This document shows positions 6,892 through 13,480 of a DNA stretch of 26,876 nucleotides, piece by piece. Source of the stretch: DATECU01 sp035286745 (GTDB lineage Bacteria; Acidobacteriota; Vicinamibacteria; Fen-336); NCBI GenBank assembly GCA_035286745.1, contig DATECU010000220.1:1-26876 (forward strand), given 5' to 3'. The translations under genes were made by a program, and so were the position numbers. Positions within the stretch are counted from its first letter, which is position 1. The number at the start of each line of letters is the position of its first letter. The notes beneath the pieces are model-generated. The model ran no database searches and was not told the origin of the DNA. It was given only the letters and a program-made list of their open reading frames with translations.

Positions 6892-7848
6892 ATGCCTAAC
6901 TCTGAGCTTCGCCGGCTGGCGCTCACCATGGGCGACCCCGCCGGAATCGGACCGGAGGTGGTGCTGCGGGCGCTGGCCTCTCCGGACCGGCCCCAGACCA
7001 CGGTCACCGTCTACGGGCCCGTGGCTTCGCTCCTCGATCGGGCAGCCCGCTTCGGGCTCCGGCTGCCTCAGGACCTGGGTGCCCGGGTCATCGATGTCGC
7101 GGCAAGCGGACCTGTGGAGTTGGGGAAGACCTCCGCCGCAGCCGGGCGGGTGGCGGCGGAGGCTGTCTTGCGCGCGACCCGCGATGCCATGGCGGGGCGG
7201 ATGGATGCGCTGGTCACCGCACCGCTCAACAAGGAATCGCTCCGTGCCGCCGGCTATCCCTGGCCCGGTCACACCGAGATGCTGGCCGACGCTACCGGGG
7301 CCAAGGACGTGGCCATGATGTTCGTGGGCGGCGGCTTGCGGGTGGCCCTGCTCACCATTCATCAGTCGTTGCGATCGGTACCCGACGCCATCCGGGGAGC
7401 CGAGGTGCTGCGGGTGGGGAGGCTTCTCGACCGCGAGCTGCCGCGCTTCGGGGCGACCGCCGCCCGGATCGCGGTATGCGGCCTCAACCCCCACGCGGGT
7501 GAGCACGGCCTCTTCGGTCGCGAGGACGAGGAGGTGCTGCGGCCGGCGATCGAGACCCTGCGCCGGGAGGGAATCGAGGCCAGCGGTCCTCTGCCCGGGG
7601 ACAGCGCGTTCGTCCGGGCCTCTTGCGGCGAGTTCGACGCCGTGATCGCCTGCTACCACGACCAGGGCCTGATCCCGGTGAAGCTCCTGGCCTTCGGTCG
7701 TTCGGTCAACGTCACCCTGGGCCTGCCCTTCGTCCGCACCTCGGTCGACCACGGCACCGGCTTCGACATCGTGGAACGCGGCACCGCTGACCCCGGCAGC
7801 CTGCTCGAGGCCATGCGGGTGGCGGTCAGCTTGCTGCGGAAGCGTTAG
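6892..7848 (+). CDS. pdxA: 4-hydroxythreonine-4-phosphate dehydrogenase
   Basis: NAD-dependent enzyme of DXP-dependent pyridoxal phosphate synthesis. It oxidises 4-phosphohydroxy-threonine to the precursor that PdxJ condenses with DXP. At 318 aa it is a normal length. Motifs are LTMGDPAGIGPEV near the start (11-23), VTAPLNKESL (108-117), GHTEMLA (126-132), and three metal-ligand histidines: His157 (TIHQSL), His201 (NPHAGE) and His256 (CYHDQGLIPVK). The C-terminal FVRTSVDHGTGFDI (280-293) is diagnostic. The ATG at 6892 is the first possible start and gives the expected N-terminus. PdxA2-type paralogues acting on other hydroxy-acid phosphates are hard to exclude, but the isolated gene and full motif set fit PdxA. 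Confidence 0.95.
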   Translation: MPNSELRRLALTMGDPAGIGPEVVLRALASPDRPQTTVTVYGPVASLLDRAARFGLRLPQDLGARVIDVAASGPVELGKTSAAAGRVAAEAVLRATRDAMAGRMDALVTAPLNKESLRAAGYPWPGHTEMLADATGAKDVAMMFVGGGLRVALLTIHQSLRSVPDAIRGAEVLRVGRLLDRELPRFGATAARIAVCGLNPHAGEHGLFGREDEEVLRPAIETLRREGIEASGPLPGDSAFVRASCGEFDAVIACYHDQGLIPVKLLAFGRSVNVTLGLPFVRTSVDHGTGFDIVERGTADPGSLLEAMRVAVSLLRKR

Positions 7849-7857
7849 GCCAACGGA

Positions 7858-8016
7858 CAAGGCAACCACAGAGGCACGGAGGCGCAAAAGAGAACGGAAA
7901 GGACGGCAGGAACGGACGGCAGCAGCCGACGCGAAGACCAAGAAGGCGGGAGCAAAGAAGTTAAGGAAGTTGAAGACCGCCAGCTCTCCCTCTCTGCGCC
8001 TGCGTGGTTACCCTTG
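7858..8016. repeat. Family A intergenic element with inverted ends
   Basis: The left arm (7858-7885) reads CAAGGCAACCACAGAGGCAC then GGAGGCGC. The right arm (7996-8016), read on the other strand, is CAAGGGTAACCACGCAGGCG plus C. The arms are imperfect inverted repeats about 110 bp apart, giving a MITE-like or hairpin element of about 159 bp. The middle holds a direct repeat GGACGGCAG-GAAC-GGACGGCAG (7911-7932 region) and no coding potential. The same CACAGAGGCAC/CTCTGTGCC signature recurs near 8479-8562 and 26797-26836. Confidence 0.65.
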
Positions 8017-8044
8017 TTGGTGTGACACCGGACTACGATATTCT
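8017..8044 (+). promoter_or_regulatory. Candidate promoter of the orphan antitoxin
   Basis: TTGGTG (8017-8022), a 16-nt spacer, then TATTCT (8039-8044), 6 nt before the ATG at 8051. This predicts a leaderless or nearly leaderless transcript starting at the edge of the upstream repeat element. Confidence 0.35.
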
Positions 8045-8050
8045 GATTCT

Positions 8051-8329
8051 ATGACAACGCACGTGTCGGCGACTGAAGCCGCCAGGAGCTTCAGGAGCTT
8101 CTCCGATCTGCTGAACCGGATCCGCTTTCGGGGTGAGGAGTTCGTCGTGGAGCGGGCAGGTGAGCCGGTCTGCCGCATGACGCCGGCCAGCCCCTCCAGG
8201 CGGCTCACGCTCAGGGAGCTGGCCTCGCTCCTGCGCGAGGTGCCGAGTGCCGACGCCGGCTACGCGCCCGCCGTGCGTGGCGCCGTGAAGGCCCAGGGTC
8301 GCTTGCCGCGAACGCCGCGGGGACGCTGA
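8051..8329 (+). CDS. Orphan Phd/YefM-family antitoxin
   Basis: Small protein of 92 aa that looks like a type II antitoxin of the Phd/YefM family. The N-terminal DNA-binding segment reads VSATEAARSFRSFSDLLNRI, followed by the strand EEFVVERAGEPVCRMTPA, the standard Phd layout of helix, loop, then the E-[IV]-x-R-x-G-x-P hairpin. The C-terminal half (RLTLRELASLLREVP...) would be the toxin-binding tail. The ATG at 8051 fits the family start; an ATG at 7970 would lie within the repeat element. Its partner toxin is missing: only about ten codons of a VapC/PIN start remain after it. It may still repress its own promoter or neutralise a toxin made elsewhere. Confidence 0.8.
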   Translation: MTTHVSATEAARSFRSFSDLLNRIRFRGEEFVVERAGEPVCRMTPASPSRRLTLRELASLLREVPSADAGYAPAVRGAVKAQGRLPRTPRGR

Positions 8330-8379
8330 TCGACTCTTCGGTCCTAATCCGTCGCCGACCGCTGAGTGCTGAGCGCTGA
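8314..8379 (+). pseudogene. vapC (PIN toxin) relic, first codons only
   Basis: In the +2 frame relative to the antitoxin, codons overlapping and following its stop read G-T-L-I-D-S-S-V-L-I, the usual opening of PIN-domain VapC toxins with the first catalytic Asp. Nothing PIN-like follows: the frame runs into the GCTGAGTGCTGAGCGCTGA repeat and stops at 8377-8379. The codon where the toxin start would be expected (ATG before GGG-ACG) is GCG at about 8317. The short overlap with the antitoxin is typical of vapBC operons. I read this as a toxin gene removed by a repeat-associated deletion or insertion. The match is ten residues, so a chance match is possible. Confidence 0.5.
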
Positions 8380-8382
8380 TCG
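8361..8382 (+). repeat. Family B repeat fragment
   Basis: GCTGAGTGCTGAGCGCTGAT plus CG consists of repeated GCTGA-x-[TC]-like units. It is related to the longer array at 12519-12690 and the copy at 26458-26490. It begins within about 12 bp of the point where VapC similarity ends. Confidence 0.5.
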
Positions 8383-8478
8383 CCAGGTTCCGGGCCCCGC
8401 GCGTCGCGCGTCGGACACCTAAATGCTCATCTCGCGCCCGATCACCGCACCCCGCTGTCCGCAGCTGACCGCTCTCCG

Positions 8479-8562
8479 TTCTTCGTGTCCTTGGTGCCTT
8501 TTTGTGGTTGACGTCCTTGCCCTTGGCCGTCGCCTCTGTGCCTCGGTGTTCCTGTGGTTCAA
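8479..8562. repeat. Family A repeat, two direct copies
   Basis: Two related units in the same orientation. The first (8479-8512) contains TTCGTGTCCTTGGTGCC and TTTTTGTGGTTG. The second (8531-8562) contains CGCCTCTGTGCCTCGGTG and CCTGTGGTTC. They match the reverse complement of the left arm at 7858-7885 (CCACAGAGGCAC). With the element at 7858-8016 they flank the orphan antitoxin. The rest of 8380-8567 shows no gene. Confidence 0.55.
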
Positions 8563-8567
8563 GTCCG

Positions 8568-9041
8568 TCAGGCCGAGTCTCGCCGGCTGCGGACCGCCTG
8601 GCGGGTCTCCCGGTCGATGTCCCGGCGTTTGATGGCCTCGCGTTTGTCGTGGGCCTTCTTGCCGCGGGCCAGGCCGATCTCCAGTTTGACCCGGCCGTTC
8701 TTGAAGTAGGCCTTCAAGGGCAGCAGGGTGAAGCCCTTTTCGGTGGCCTTGCCTCCCAGCTTGAGGATCTCCCGCTTGTGGAGCAGCAGCTTGCGATCCC
8801 GGGTCTCGCTGTGGTTCGAGCGGTTGGCGTGGCTGTAGGGGCCGATGCGGCAGGCCACCAGGAACAGCTCCCCGCCGCGGAACTCCACGTAGCCGTCGCT
8901 GAAGTTGAAGCCGCCGTCGCGGATCGACTTCACCTCCGAGCCCCGCAAGGCGACGCCTGCTTCCACGCGATCGAAGATCTCGTAGTTGAAAAACGCCTTG
9001 CGGTTGGTGGCGATGACCTTCTCGCTGTTGCCTTCGGCCAT
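8568..9041 (-). CDS. smpB: SsrA-binding protein SmpB
   Basis: Binds tmRNA and delivers it to stalled ribosomes for trans-translation. At 157 aa it has the family's usual length. Motifs are VIATNRKAFFNYEI near the start, GVALRGSEVKSIRDG (the conserved G-x-x-L-x-G-[ST]-E-[VI]-K-S), and RDRKLLLHKREI. The positively charged tail has GLARGKKAHDKREAIKRRD, which orients tmRNA in the ribosome. The ATG at 9041 is chosen because the conserved fold begins about nine residues later. TACAAT on the minus strand (9053-9048) lies 6 nt before it with no Shine-Dalgarno sequence, suggesting a leaderless message. No tmRNA gene is visible nearby. Confidence 0.97.
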   Translation of the reverse strand: MAEGNSEKVIATNRKAFFNYEIFDRVEAGVALRGSEVKSIRDGGFNFSDGYVEFRGGELFLVACRIGPYSHANRSNHSETRDRKLLLHKREILKLGGKATEKGFTLLPLKAYFKNGRVKLEIGLARGKKAHDKREAIKRRDIDRETRQAVRSRRDSA

Positions 9042-9108
9042 GGGCGGATTGTACGCGATGGCCGAGGCTGTCTCGCCGGGACCAACGTCTTGGCATAGAC
9101 TCCGGCCG
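9042..9108. promoter_or_regulatory. Divergent region with two start-proximal -10 boxes
   Basis: This 67-bp gap serves two divergent genes. On the minus strand TACAAT (9053-9048) is 6 nt before the smpB ATG. On the plus strand TAGACT (9096-9101) is 7 nt before the ATG at 9109. Neither start has a Shine-Dalgarno sequence. No clear -35 hexamers were found for either. Confidence 0.4.
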
Positions 9109-10896
9109 ATGTTCTCGGGCTGGGTGCGATCGACGCTCGTGGGGCTGGCACTGGCCGTCGGCGCGGCCTGGGCCGCCAACCGCTACGCCCCGTGGCCCGC
9201 GGCGGAGGTGGCCCGCGGCACCGAGGAGCCTTTCGTCCGCGGGCTCTTCCCTCGGGAGATCCCGCCCGGCCGAGGCCCTCAGCGCTGGACCGGCGAGCGA
9301 GCGTTGGTGCGCTTTGGGAACCTGCCGGCGGGAGGCGCGGAGCTCGAGGTTCGGCTCCATGGCCACCGGGGCCCGGTGGCGGTGGCGGTCGATGGTGTGC
9401 TGGTGGGGCGCCTGCTGCCGGGCACCGCGAGCGCCCGCTGGATGGTGAGCCCTTCGGCCGCGAGCGCGCACCTGGTGGAGCTCAGAACCGAGACCTTCCT
9501 GGCCGGCGACGGGCGGCGGCTGGGGGCGCTCCTGGACGGTATCGTTTGGCGGCACCGGCGAGAGGGCTGGCCGCGTTGGGGACTGATCTTGGCCTTCCTG
9601 TGGCCGGTGCTGGCGGCCCTGGCGGCGGCTCGGCTGGCGGGCCTGGGACCCGGGTGGGGCCTTGGCCTGAGCGCCGGGGCCACCGGCCTGCTGCTGCTGC
9701 TGCTCTTGCCCTGGGGCCTGCTTCGATCGAGTTATGCGCTCAGCCTGCCCTGGATCTTGGGGCATGGCCTATTGGCGGCGGGGGGCCTGGCCCGCTGGGC
9801 GGCGCGGCGGCAGCCGGGCGCCGCCGACTGGGCGATGGCGGCCCTGTGTCTCGCCCTGCTGGTGCAGGGGATTCTGGCCACCTCACCGGTGATGGTGGTG
9901 AGCGACGCCGTCTTCCACGCCAACAACCTGGGCCGCCTGGTCGCGGGCGATTGGTTCCTCACCAGCAGCACCCAGCACGGTCGGCCCTTCCGCTTTCCCT
10001 ACGGCGTTGCCTTCTATGCTCTGCTGGCGCCGCTCCAGCGGCTGGGCGCCGACGGCGTGACCCTGGTTCGGTGGGGCGCTGCCGCCTCCGGTCTGCTGGC
10101 CTCCTGGGGCCTTCTGGTCCTGCTCTTGCCGCGGGGGGCGGCCCGGGCCGCCCTGGCGGTGATGGCCCTGCAACTGCTTCCCGGCGTGTTCGACGTCTAC
10201 TCGTTCGGCAACCTATCTAACGTGTTCGGGCAAGCGATGACGGTGCTGTTCTTCGCCTGGTGGGCGGGCCGCACCTGGGGTGGCTGGCCGGTGGGGGCGG
10301 GGCTTCTGGCGCTGGGCTGCCTCAGTCATTTCTCCAGCCTGATCGTGCTGGTCGTTCTCTCCGCGGCTCTGGCCGGCGCCCGAGGCCGGACCCTCTGGTC
10401 CGACAGGGCGAGACGCACGGCCCTGGCCGTGGGCTTGAGCTTGGCCGCCCTCTACTACTTGCAGTTCGCAGACCTCATGGCGAGCCAGCTTCCCCGGCTG
10501 CTGGAGGGCGGTGGGCAGGCACGGGGTGCCTCTCGAACCAGTTGGGACGTCCTTCGCTTTCAGGTCGTGAGCCTGTTGGGGCAGTGGGGTGCACCCGCCG
10601 TTCTGCTGGCGATCCTCGGCCGCCCCCGCCTGTCGCGCGGCTCGCTACCCAGGGACCTGGCCTGCTTCTGGATTGCCGGCGGGCTGCTGGCGGCGCTGGC
10701 GGTGGTCTCACCGCTGGACGTCCGCTACCTGTACGCGCTCACCGTCCCGGTCGCGGTGGCCGCAGCCGAGGGCGTGGTGGCCGGCTGGTCGCGGGGGCTA
10801 GTGGCCCGTCTTGTCGTGCTGGGGCTGCTGAGTCTGCAACTGGCGCTCGCGGGTCGAGGCCTGCTGGAGGCCCTGCTGCTGCGCTACCGCGCTTGA
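9109..10896 (+). CDS. Polytopic membrane protein with N-terminal extracytoplasmic beta domain (GT-C-like)
   Basis: Membrane protein of 595 aa. A signal-anchor helix (VRSTLVGLALAVGAAWAANR) is followed by about 120 residues that look like an extracytoplasmic beta-sandwich (ALVRFGNLPAGGAELEVRLH; VAVAVDGVLVGRLLP). About ten hydrophobic helices follow from residue 160 to the C-terminus. A loop with DAVFHANNLGRLVAGDWFLT and another with HGRPFRFPYGVAFY resemble the loops of GT-C glycosyltransferases and of O-antigen or exopolysaccharide membrane enzymes. I do not recognise a family. The ATG at 9109 gives a clean signal anchor; an earlier in-frame ATG (8986) would run into smpB. It is similar in size and style to the protein at 4415-6673, so both may act in cell-envelope glycan work. 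Confidence 0.7.
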   Translation: MFSGWVRSTLVGLALAVGAAWAANRYAPWPAAEVARGTEEPFVRGLFPREIPPGRGPQRWTGERALVRFGNLPAGGAELEVRLHGHRGPVAVAVDGVLVGRLLPGTASARWMVSPSAASAHLVELRTETFLAGDGRRLGALLDGIVWRHRREGWPRWGLILAFLWPVLAALAAARLAGLGPGWGLGLSAGATGLLLLLLLPWGLLRSSYALSLPWILGHGLLAAGGLARWAARRQPGAADWAMAALCLALLVQGILATSPVMVVSDAVFHANNLGRLVAGDWFLTSSTQHGRPFRFPYGVAFYALLAPLQRLGADGVTLVRWGAAASGLLASWGLLVLLLPRGAARAALAVMALQLLPGVFDVYSFGNLSNVFGQAMTVLFFAWWAGRTWGGWPVGAGLLALGCLSHFSSLIVLVVLSAALAGARGRTLWSDRARRTALAVGLSLAALYYLQFADLMASQLPRLLEGGGQARGASRTSWDVLRFQVVSLLGQWGAPAVLLAILGRPRLSRGSLPRDLACFWIAGGLLAALAVVSPLDVRYLYALTVPVAVAAAEGVVAGWSRGLVARLVVLGLLSLQLALAGRGLLEALLLRYRA

Positions 10897-10966
10897 CGCC
10901 GATCGCGAGTCACAACGTTTAACCCGTGCCCGACGCGCTCCCCAGGCCGGCGCCCGGCGGAGGTGC

Positions 10967-10972
10967 TAGATT
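10967..10972 (+). promoter_or_regulatory. Putative -10 box of the histidine kinase gene
   Basis: TAGATT ends 9 nt before the kinase ATG at 10982. No clear -35 is seen. A weak ACAGG precedes the ATG with too little spacing for a normal ribosome binding site, so a leaderless start is possible. Confidence 0.3.
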
Positions 10973-10981
10973 GCGAACAGG

Positions 10982-12517
10982 ATGAGCACTCCTTCCACCC
11001 CGGTGTCTGCGCCCGACGATGGCAGGGGCCGACTGGTTTCCATCTTCGTGGGGGCGGTGCTGCTCCCCTCCATCGCGCTCTCCTACGTGTCGGTCCGCTT
11101 CGCCCGCGAGCTGACCGAGACCCGCATCCACACCGACCGCCGCCGCGCCGAAAAGACCCTTCACTACATCGAACGCGACCTGGTCCAAAGCGCCCACGCC
11201 AAGGCCCTGGAGGCGGCCCGCGCGGTGGGAACCGAGGCCCTGCTCGACGGCCGGCAGGCCGCGGTGCGTCAGGCGCTAGCCGAGTCGGGCCTGGACGAGT
11301 CCATGTTCGAGGCCCTGCACCTGGAGGCCCCCTCCATTCGCATCGCCGGGAAGAACGGGCGGAAGGACAAGAGCCCGGAAGACACCCGCGAGCTGAGGGC
11401 GGTGCTGGAGGCTCCGCCCCGGGAGGGGGAGGACCAGGTTCCCTGGCTGGGCCCCGACGGGAACCCGGTGGGCATGCTGCGCTTCAGGTTCTCGTGCAGT
11501 TATGCGCACGTCCGTTTGGTCAAGGAATACTTCGAGCGGGAGTTCGTGGGCCTGAGCCAACTGGTCCTGCGGGTGACCGAGCCCGGCGGGGGGCTGATCT
11601 ACGAGACCGCGCGGACGCCGAACGGCCAGTTCGAAGTGGAGCGGCGCATGGAGAGCGCGTCGTTTCGTGGCCTCAAGGTGGCTCTGCGCTACAAGGACGT
11701 GTCGATCGCCGGCGACGCCCGCCGCTGGCAGCTCTGGACCCTGGCCTTGATCGGCCTCATCGACCTGACGCTGGGAGCCGGCCTGCTCCTGGTGTACGGC
11801 AACGTGCGCCGTGAGATGCGCCTCTCGCGTCTCAAGAGCGACTTCGTGGCCAACGTCAGCCACGAGCTCAAGACCCCGCTGGCGCTGATCCGGTTGTTCG
11901 CGGAGACCCTGGAGCTGGGCCGGGTGCCAAGCAAGGAGAAGGCGGACCAGTACTACCGGATCATCAACAAGGAGAGCCAGCGGCTGACCCAGCTCATCAA
12001 CAACATCCTGGACTTCTCTCGCATCGAGGCCGGGCGCAAGGAGTATCGCTTCGGCCCCACCGATGTGGCCCGAGTGGTGGCGGAGGTGGTGGACGCCTAC
12101 CGCTATCCCATCGAGCAACAGGGCTTCAGCCTGGAGGTGGAGGTGGCTCCCGACCTTCCCGAGGTGAACGCCGACCAGGAGGCGCTGGGCCAGGCGCTGC
12201 TCAACCTCATGAACAACGCCCTCAAGTTCTCGCGGGACAGGAAGGCCATCGTGCTGCGGGTGACGGCCGGCGGGGGGCTGGTGCGCATCGCGGTGTCGGA
12301 CCACGGGATTGGGGTAGCGAAGTCGGAACAGCGTAAGATCTTCGAGAAGTTCTACCGGGCGGAGGACGGCCTGGTCCACGAGACCAAGGGGAGCGGGCTC
12401 GGCCTACCGCTGGTGAAGCACATCCTGGAGGCTCATGGCGGGCGGGTCGAGGTGGAGAGCCAGCCCGGCCAGGGGAGCACGTTCACGCTGGTGCTGCCGG
12501 TGCTGGGGAGGGGATGA
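10982..12517 (+). CDS. Membrane sensor histidine kinase
   Basis: Two-component sensor of 511 aa. Transmembrane helices at about residues 18-37 and 249-272 enclose a periplasmic sensor region of about 210 residues of unrecognised type, predicted to be charged and partly coiled near its start (ETRIHTDRRRAEKTLHYIER). The HisKA dimerisation domain has the H-box FVANVSHELKTPL with phospho-acceptor His294. The catalytic domain shows the N-box (NLMNNALKFS), G1 (VSDHGIGV), F (IFEKFYR) and G2 (GSGLGLPLVKHI) boxes. It is in the PhoR/BaeS class, which pairs with OmpR-type regulators like the next gene. There is no HAMP-length linker: the second helix passes almost directly to the H-box (22 residues). 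The gene order kinase-then-regulator is the reverse of the common one. Confidence 0.93.
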   Translation: MSTPSTPVSAPDDGRGRLVSIFVGAVLLPSIALSYVSVRFARELTETRIHTDRRRAEKTLHYIERDLVQSAHAKALEAARAVGTEALLDGRQAAVRQALAESGLDESMFEALHLEAPSIRIAGKNGRKDKSPEDTRELRAVLEAPPREGEDQVPWLGPDGNPVGMLRFRFSCSYAHVRLVKEYFEREFVGLSQLVLRVTEPGGGLIYETARTPNGQFEVERRMESASFRGLKVALRYKDVSIAGDARRWQLWTLALIGLIDLTLGAGLLLVYGNVRREMRLSRLKSDFVANVSHELKTPLALIRLFAETLELGRVPSKEKADQYYRIINKESQRLTQLINNILDFSRIEAGRKEYRFGPTDVARVVAEVVDAYRYPIEQQGFSLEVEVAPDLPEVNADQEALGQALLNLMNNALKFSRDRKAIVLRVTAGGGLVRIAVSDHGIGVAKSEQRKIFEKFYRAEDGLVHETKGSGLGLPLVKHILEAHGGRVEVESQPGQGSTFTLVLPVLGRG

Positions 12518-12518
12518 A

Positions 12519-12690
12519 GGAAGCGATCAGCTGTCAGCTATCAGCTTTCAGCTACGGCGGGGCAGACGCTGGGTGGGCATTAGTGCGGGGAACGACGAAC
12601 GCTGTGACGGCTGAGTCCATAGTGACCGGCTGATTGCCGAGTGCTGATTGCCGATCGCTTCCGTCCGTAGCTGATCGCTGATTGCTTCGC
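12519..12690. repeat. Family B inverted-repeat element between kinase and regulator genes
   Basis: The left part (12519-12555) starts GGAAGCGATCAGCTGTCAGC and continues with TATCAGCTTTCAGC. The right part (12629-12690) has GGCTGATTGCCGAGTGCTGA, then the exact inverse GATCGCTTCC, then GTAGCTGATCGCTGATTGC. Units of CTGA/TCAG alternate on the two arms, so the element can fold. The 185-bp gap has no gene. RNA structure here could reduce read-through from kinase to regulator. Confidence 0.6.
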
Positions 12691-12693
12691 TCC

Positions 12694-12699
12694 GAGGGG
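12694..12699 (+). promoter_or_regulatory. Ribosome binding site of the response regulator
   Basis: GAGGGG is 3 nt before the ATG at 12703, slightly close but the only candidate. It supports the short start over the ATG at 12682, which would add seven residues before the conserved KILIVEDE strand. Confidence 0.5.
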
Positions 12700-12702
12700 C
12701 CT

Positions 12703-13392
12703 ATGAGCAAGATCCTGATTGTCGAGGACGAGCCGGACATGGCGCTGGGCCTCAGGGACAACTTCGAGTTCGAGGGCTACCAAGTACTCACCGCCTTCGA
12801 CGGGGCCAGCGCCCTGGAGCGGGCCCGGAACCAGAAGCCGGACCTGGTGATCCTGGACATCATGCTGCCCAAGGTCTCCGGCCTGGAGGTCTGCAAGACC
12901 CTGCGCAGCGAGGGCTTCGAGGCTCCCATCATCATGCTGACGGCCCGCGGCCAGGAGGTCGACAAGGTGGTGGGCCTGGAGCTGGGCGCCGACGACTACG
13001 TGACCAAGCCCTTCTCGATCCGGGAGCTGCTGGCCCGGGTCCGGGCCATCCTGCGCCGGACCGACCCCGGGAAGAAGCGCCTGGCCGGGTATCGCTTCTC
13101 CGATGTCGAGCTGGACTTCGAGGCCTACCGCGCCCGCAAGAGCGGCCAGCCCCTGGACTTGTCGCCTCGGGAGTTCGAGCTGCTACGCTATCTGATCGAG
13201 AGGAAGGGCGAGACGGTGACTCGGGACCAGCTCCTGGAGGACGTCTGGGGCTACGACAACTACCCCTCGACCCGCACCGTGGACACCCACATCGCCAAGC
13301 TCCGGGCCAAGATCGGGGACAGCGGTTCGGAGCCCCGCTACATCCTGACCATCCACGGCATGGGCTACAAGTTCATCGACCCGGTGCCGTGA
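12703..13392 (+). CDS. OmpR/PhoB-family response regulator
   Basis: Two-component regulator of 229 aa. The receiver domain (1-120) has the acidic pocket at ILIVEDEPD, phospho-acceptor Asp52 in VILDIMLPK, Thr80 (MLTARG) and Lys102 (VTKPFS). The C-terminal winged helix (about 135-228) has LDLSPREFELLRYLIERKGE, VTRDQLLEDVWGY and TRTVDTHIAKLRAKIGD, the OmpR recognition helix and wing, then the family ending GMGYKFI. The upstream kinase is its likely partner. Although the two genes are separated by a repeat element, nothing else in the window fits. Downstream, 34 nt after its stop, is the promoter of the secretion operon, which makes that operon a possible target; no direct-repeat operator was recognised. 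Confidence 0.96.
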   Translation: MSKILIVEDEPDMALGLRDNFEFEGYQVLTAFDGASALERARNQKPDLVILDIMLPKVSGLEVCKTLRSEGFEAPIIMLTARGQEVDKVVGLELGADDYVTKPFSIRELLARVRAILRRTDPGKKRLAGYRFSDVELDFEAYRARKSGQPLDLSPREFELLRYLIERKGETVTRDQLLEDVWGYDNYPSTRTVDTHIAKLRAKIGDSGSEPRYILTIHGMGYKFIDPVP

Positions 13393-13425
13393 GCTAGGCG
13401 GGCCCGAACCTAAGTCCTTCCTGCC

Positions 13426-13454
13426 TTGACGGTTAGACGTCGGACTGCTAAGGT
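13426..13454 (+). promoter_or_regulatory. Sigma70-like promoter of the secretion operon
   Basis: TTGACG (13426-13431), a 17-nt spacer and TAAGGT (13449-13454) form the best promoter match in the window. It lies 26 nt upstream of the gspF-like ATG at 13481. GAAGGG at 13471-13476 is a fair ribosome binding site 4 nt before that ATG. The next promoter-sized gap in the operon is not until after 25131, so this promoter may drive all 13 genes. Confidence 0.6.
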
Positions 13455-13480
13455 GCGCGCGCGCTTTCGCGAAGGGCACG

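Noticed and set aside
7858..8016. CRISPR array
   Set aside because: The repeats are few, imperfect, partly inverted and without equal-length spacers. No cas gene is present.
8805..8830. tRNA or tmRNA segment (GGTTCGAG T-loop-like motif)
   Set aside because: It lies inside the conserved smpB coding sequence, and no acceptor stem or anticodon arm can be drawn around it. No tRNA, rRNA or tmRNA was found in the window.
8419..9765. A 448-codon minus-strand frame across smpB and the next gene
   Set aside because: It overlaps SmpB in another frame and the beta domain of the membrane protein. Its composition is Gln/Arg/Pro-rich, and its start region is translated family A repeat (the familiar NHRNTEAQRR-type false peptide).
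12519..12690. Array of transcription-factor binding sites for the response regulator
   Set aside because: TCAGC/GCTGA units could be taken as direct-repeat operators, but related arrays occur at 8361 and 26458, away from any such promoter, so a dispersed repeat is simpler.
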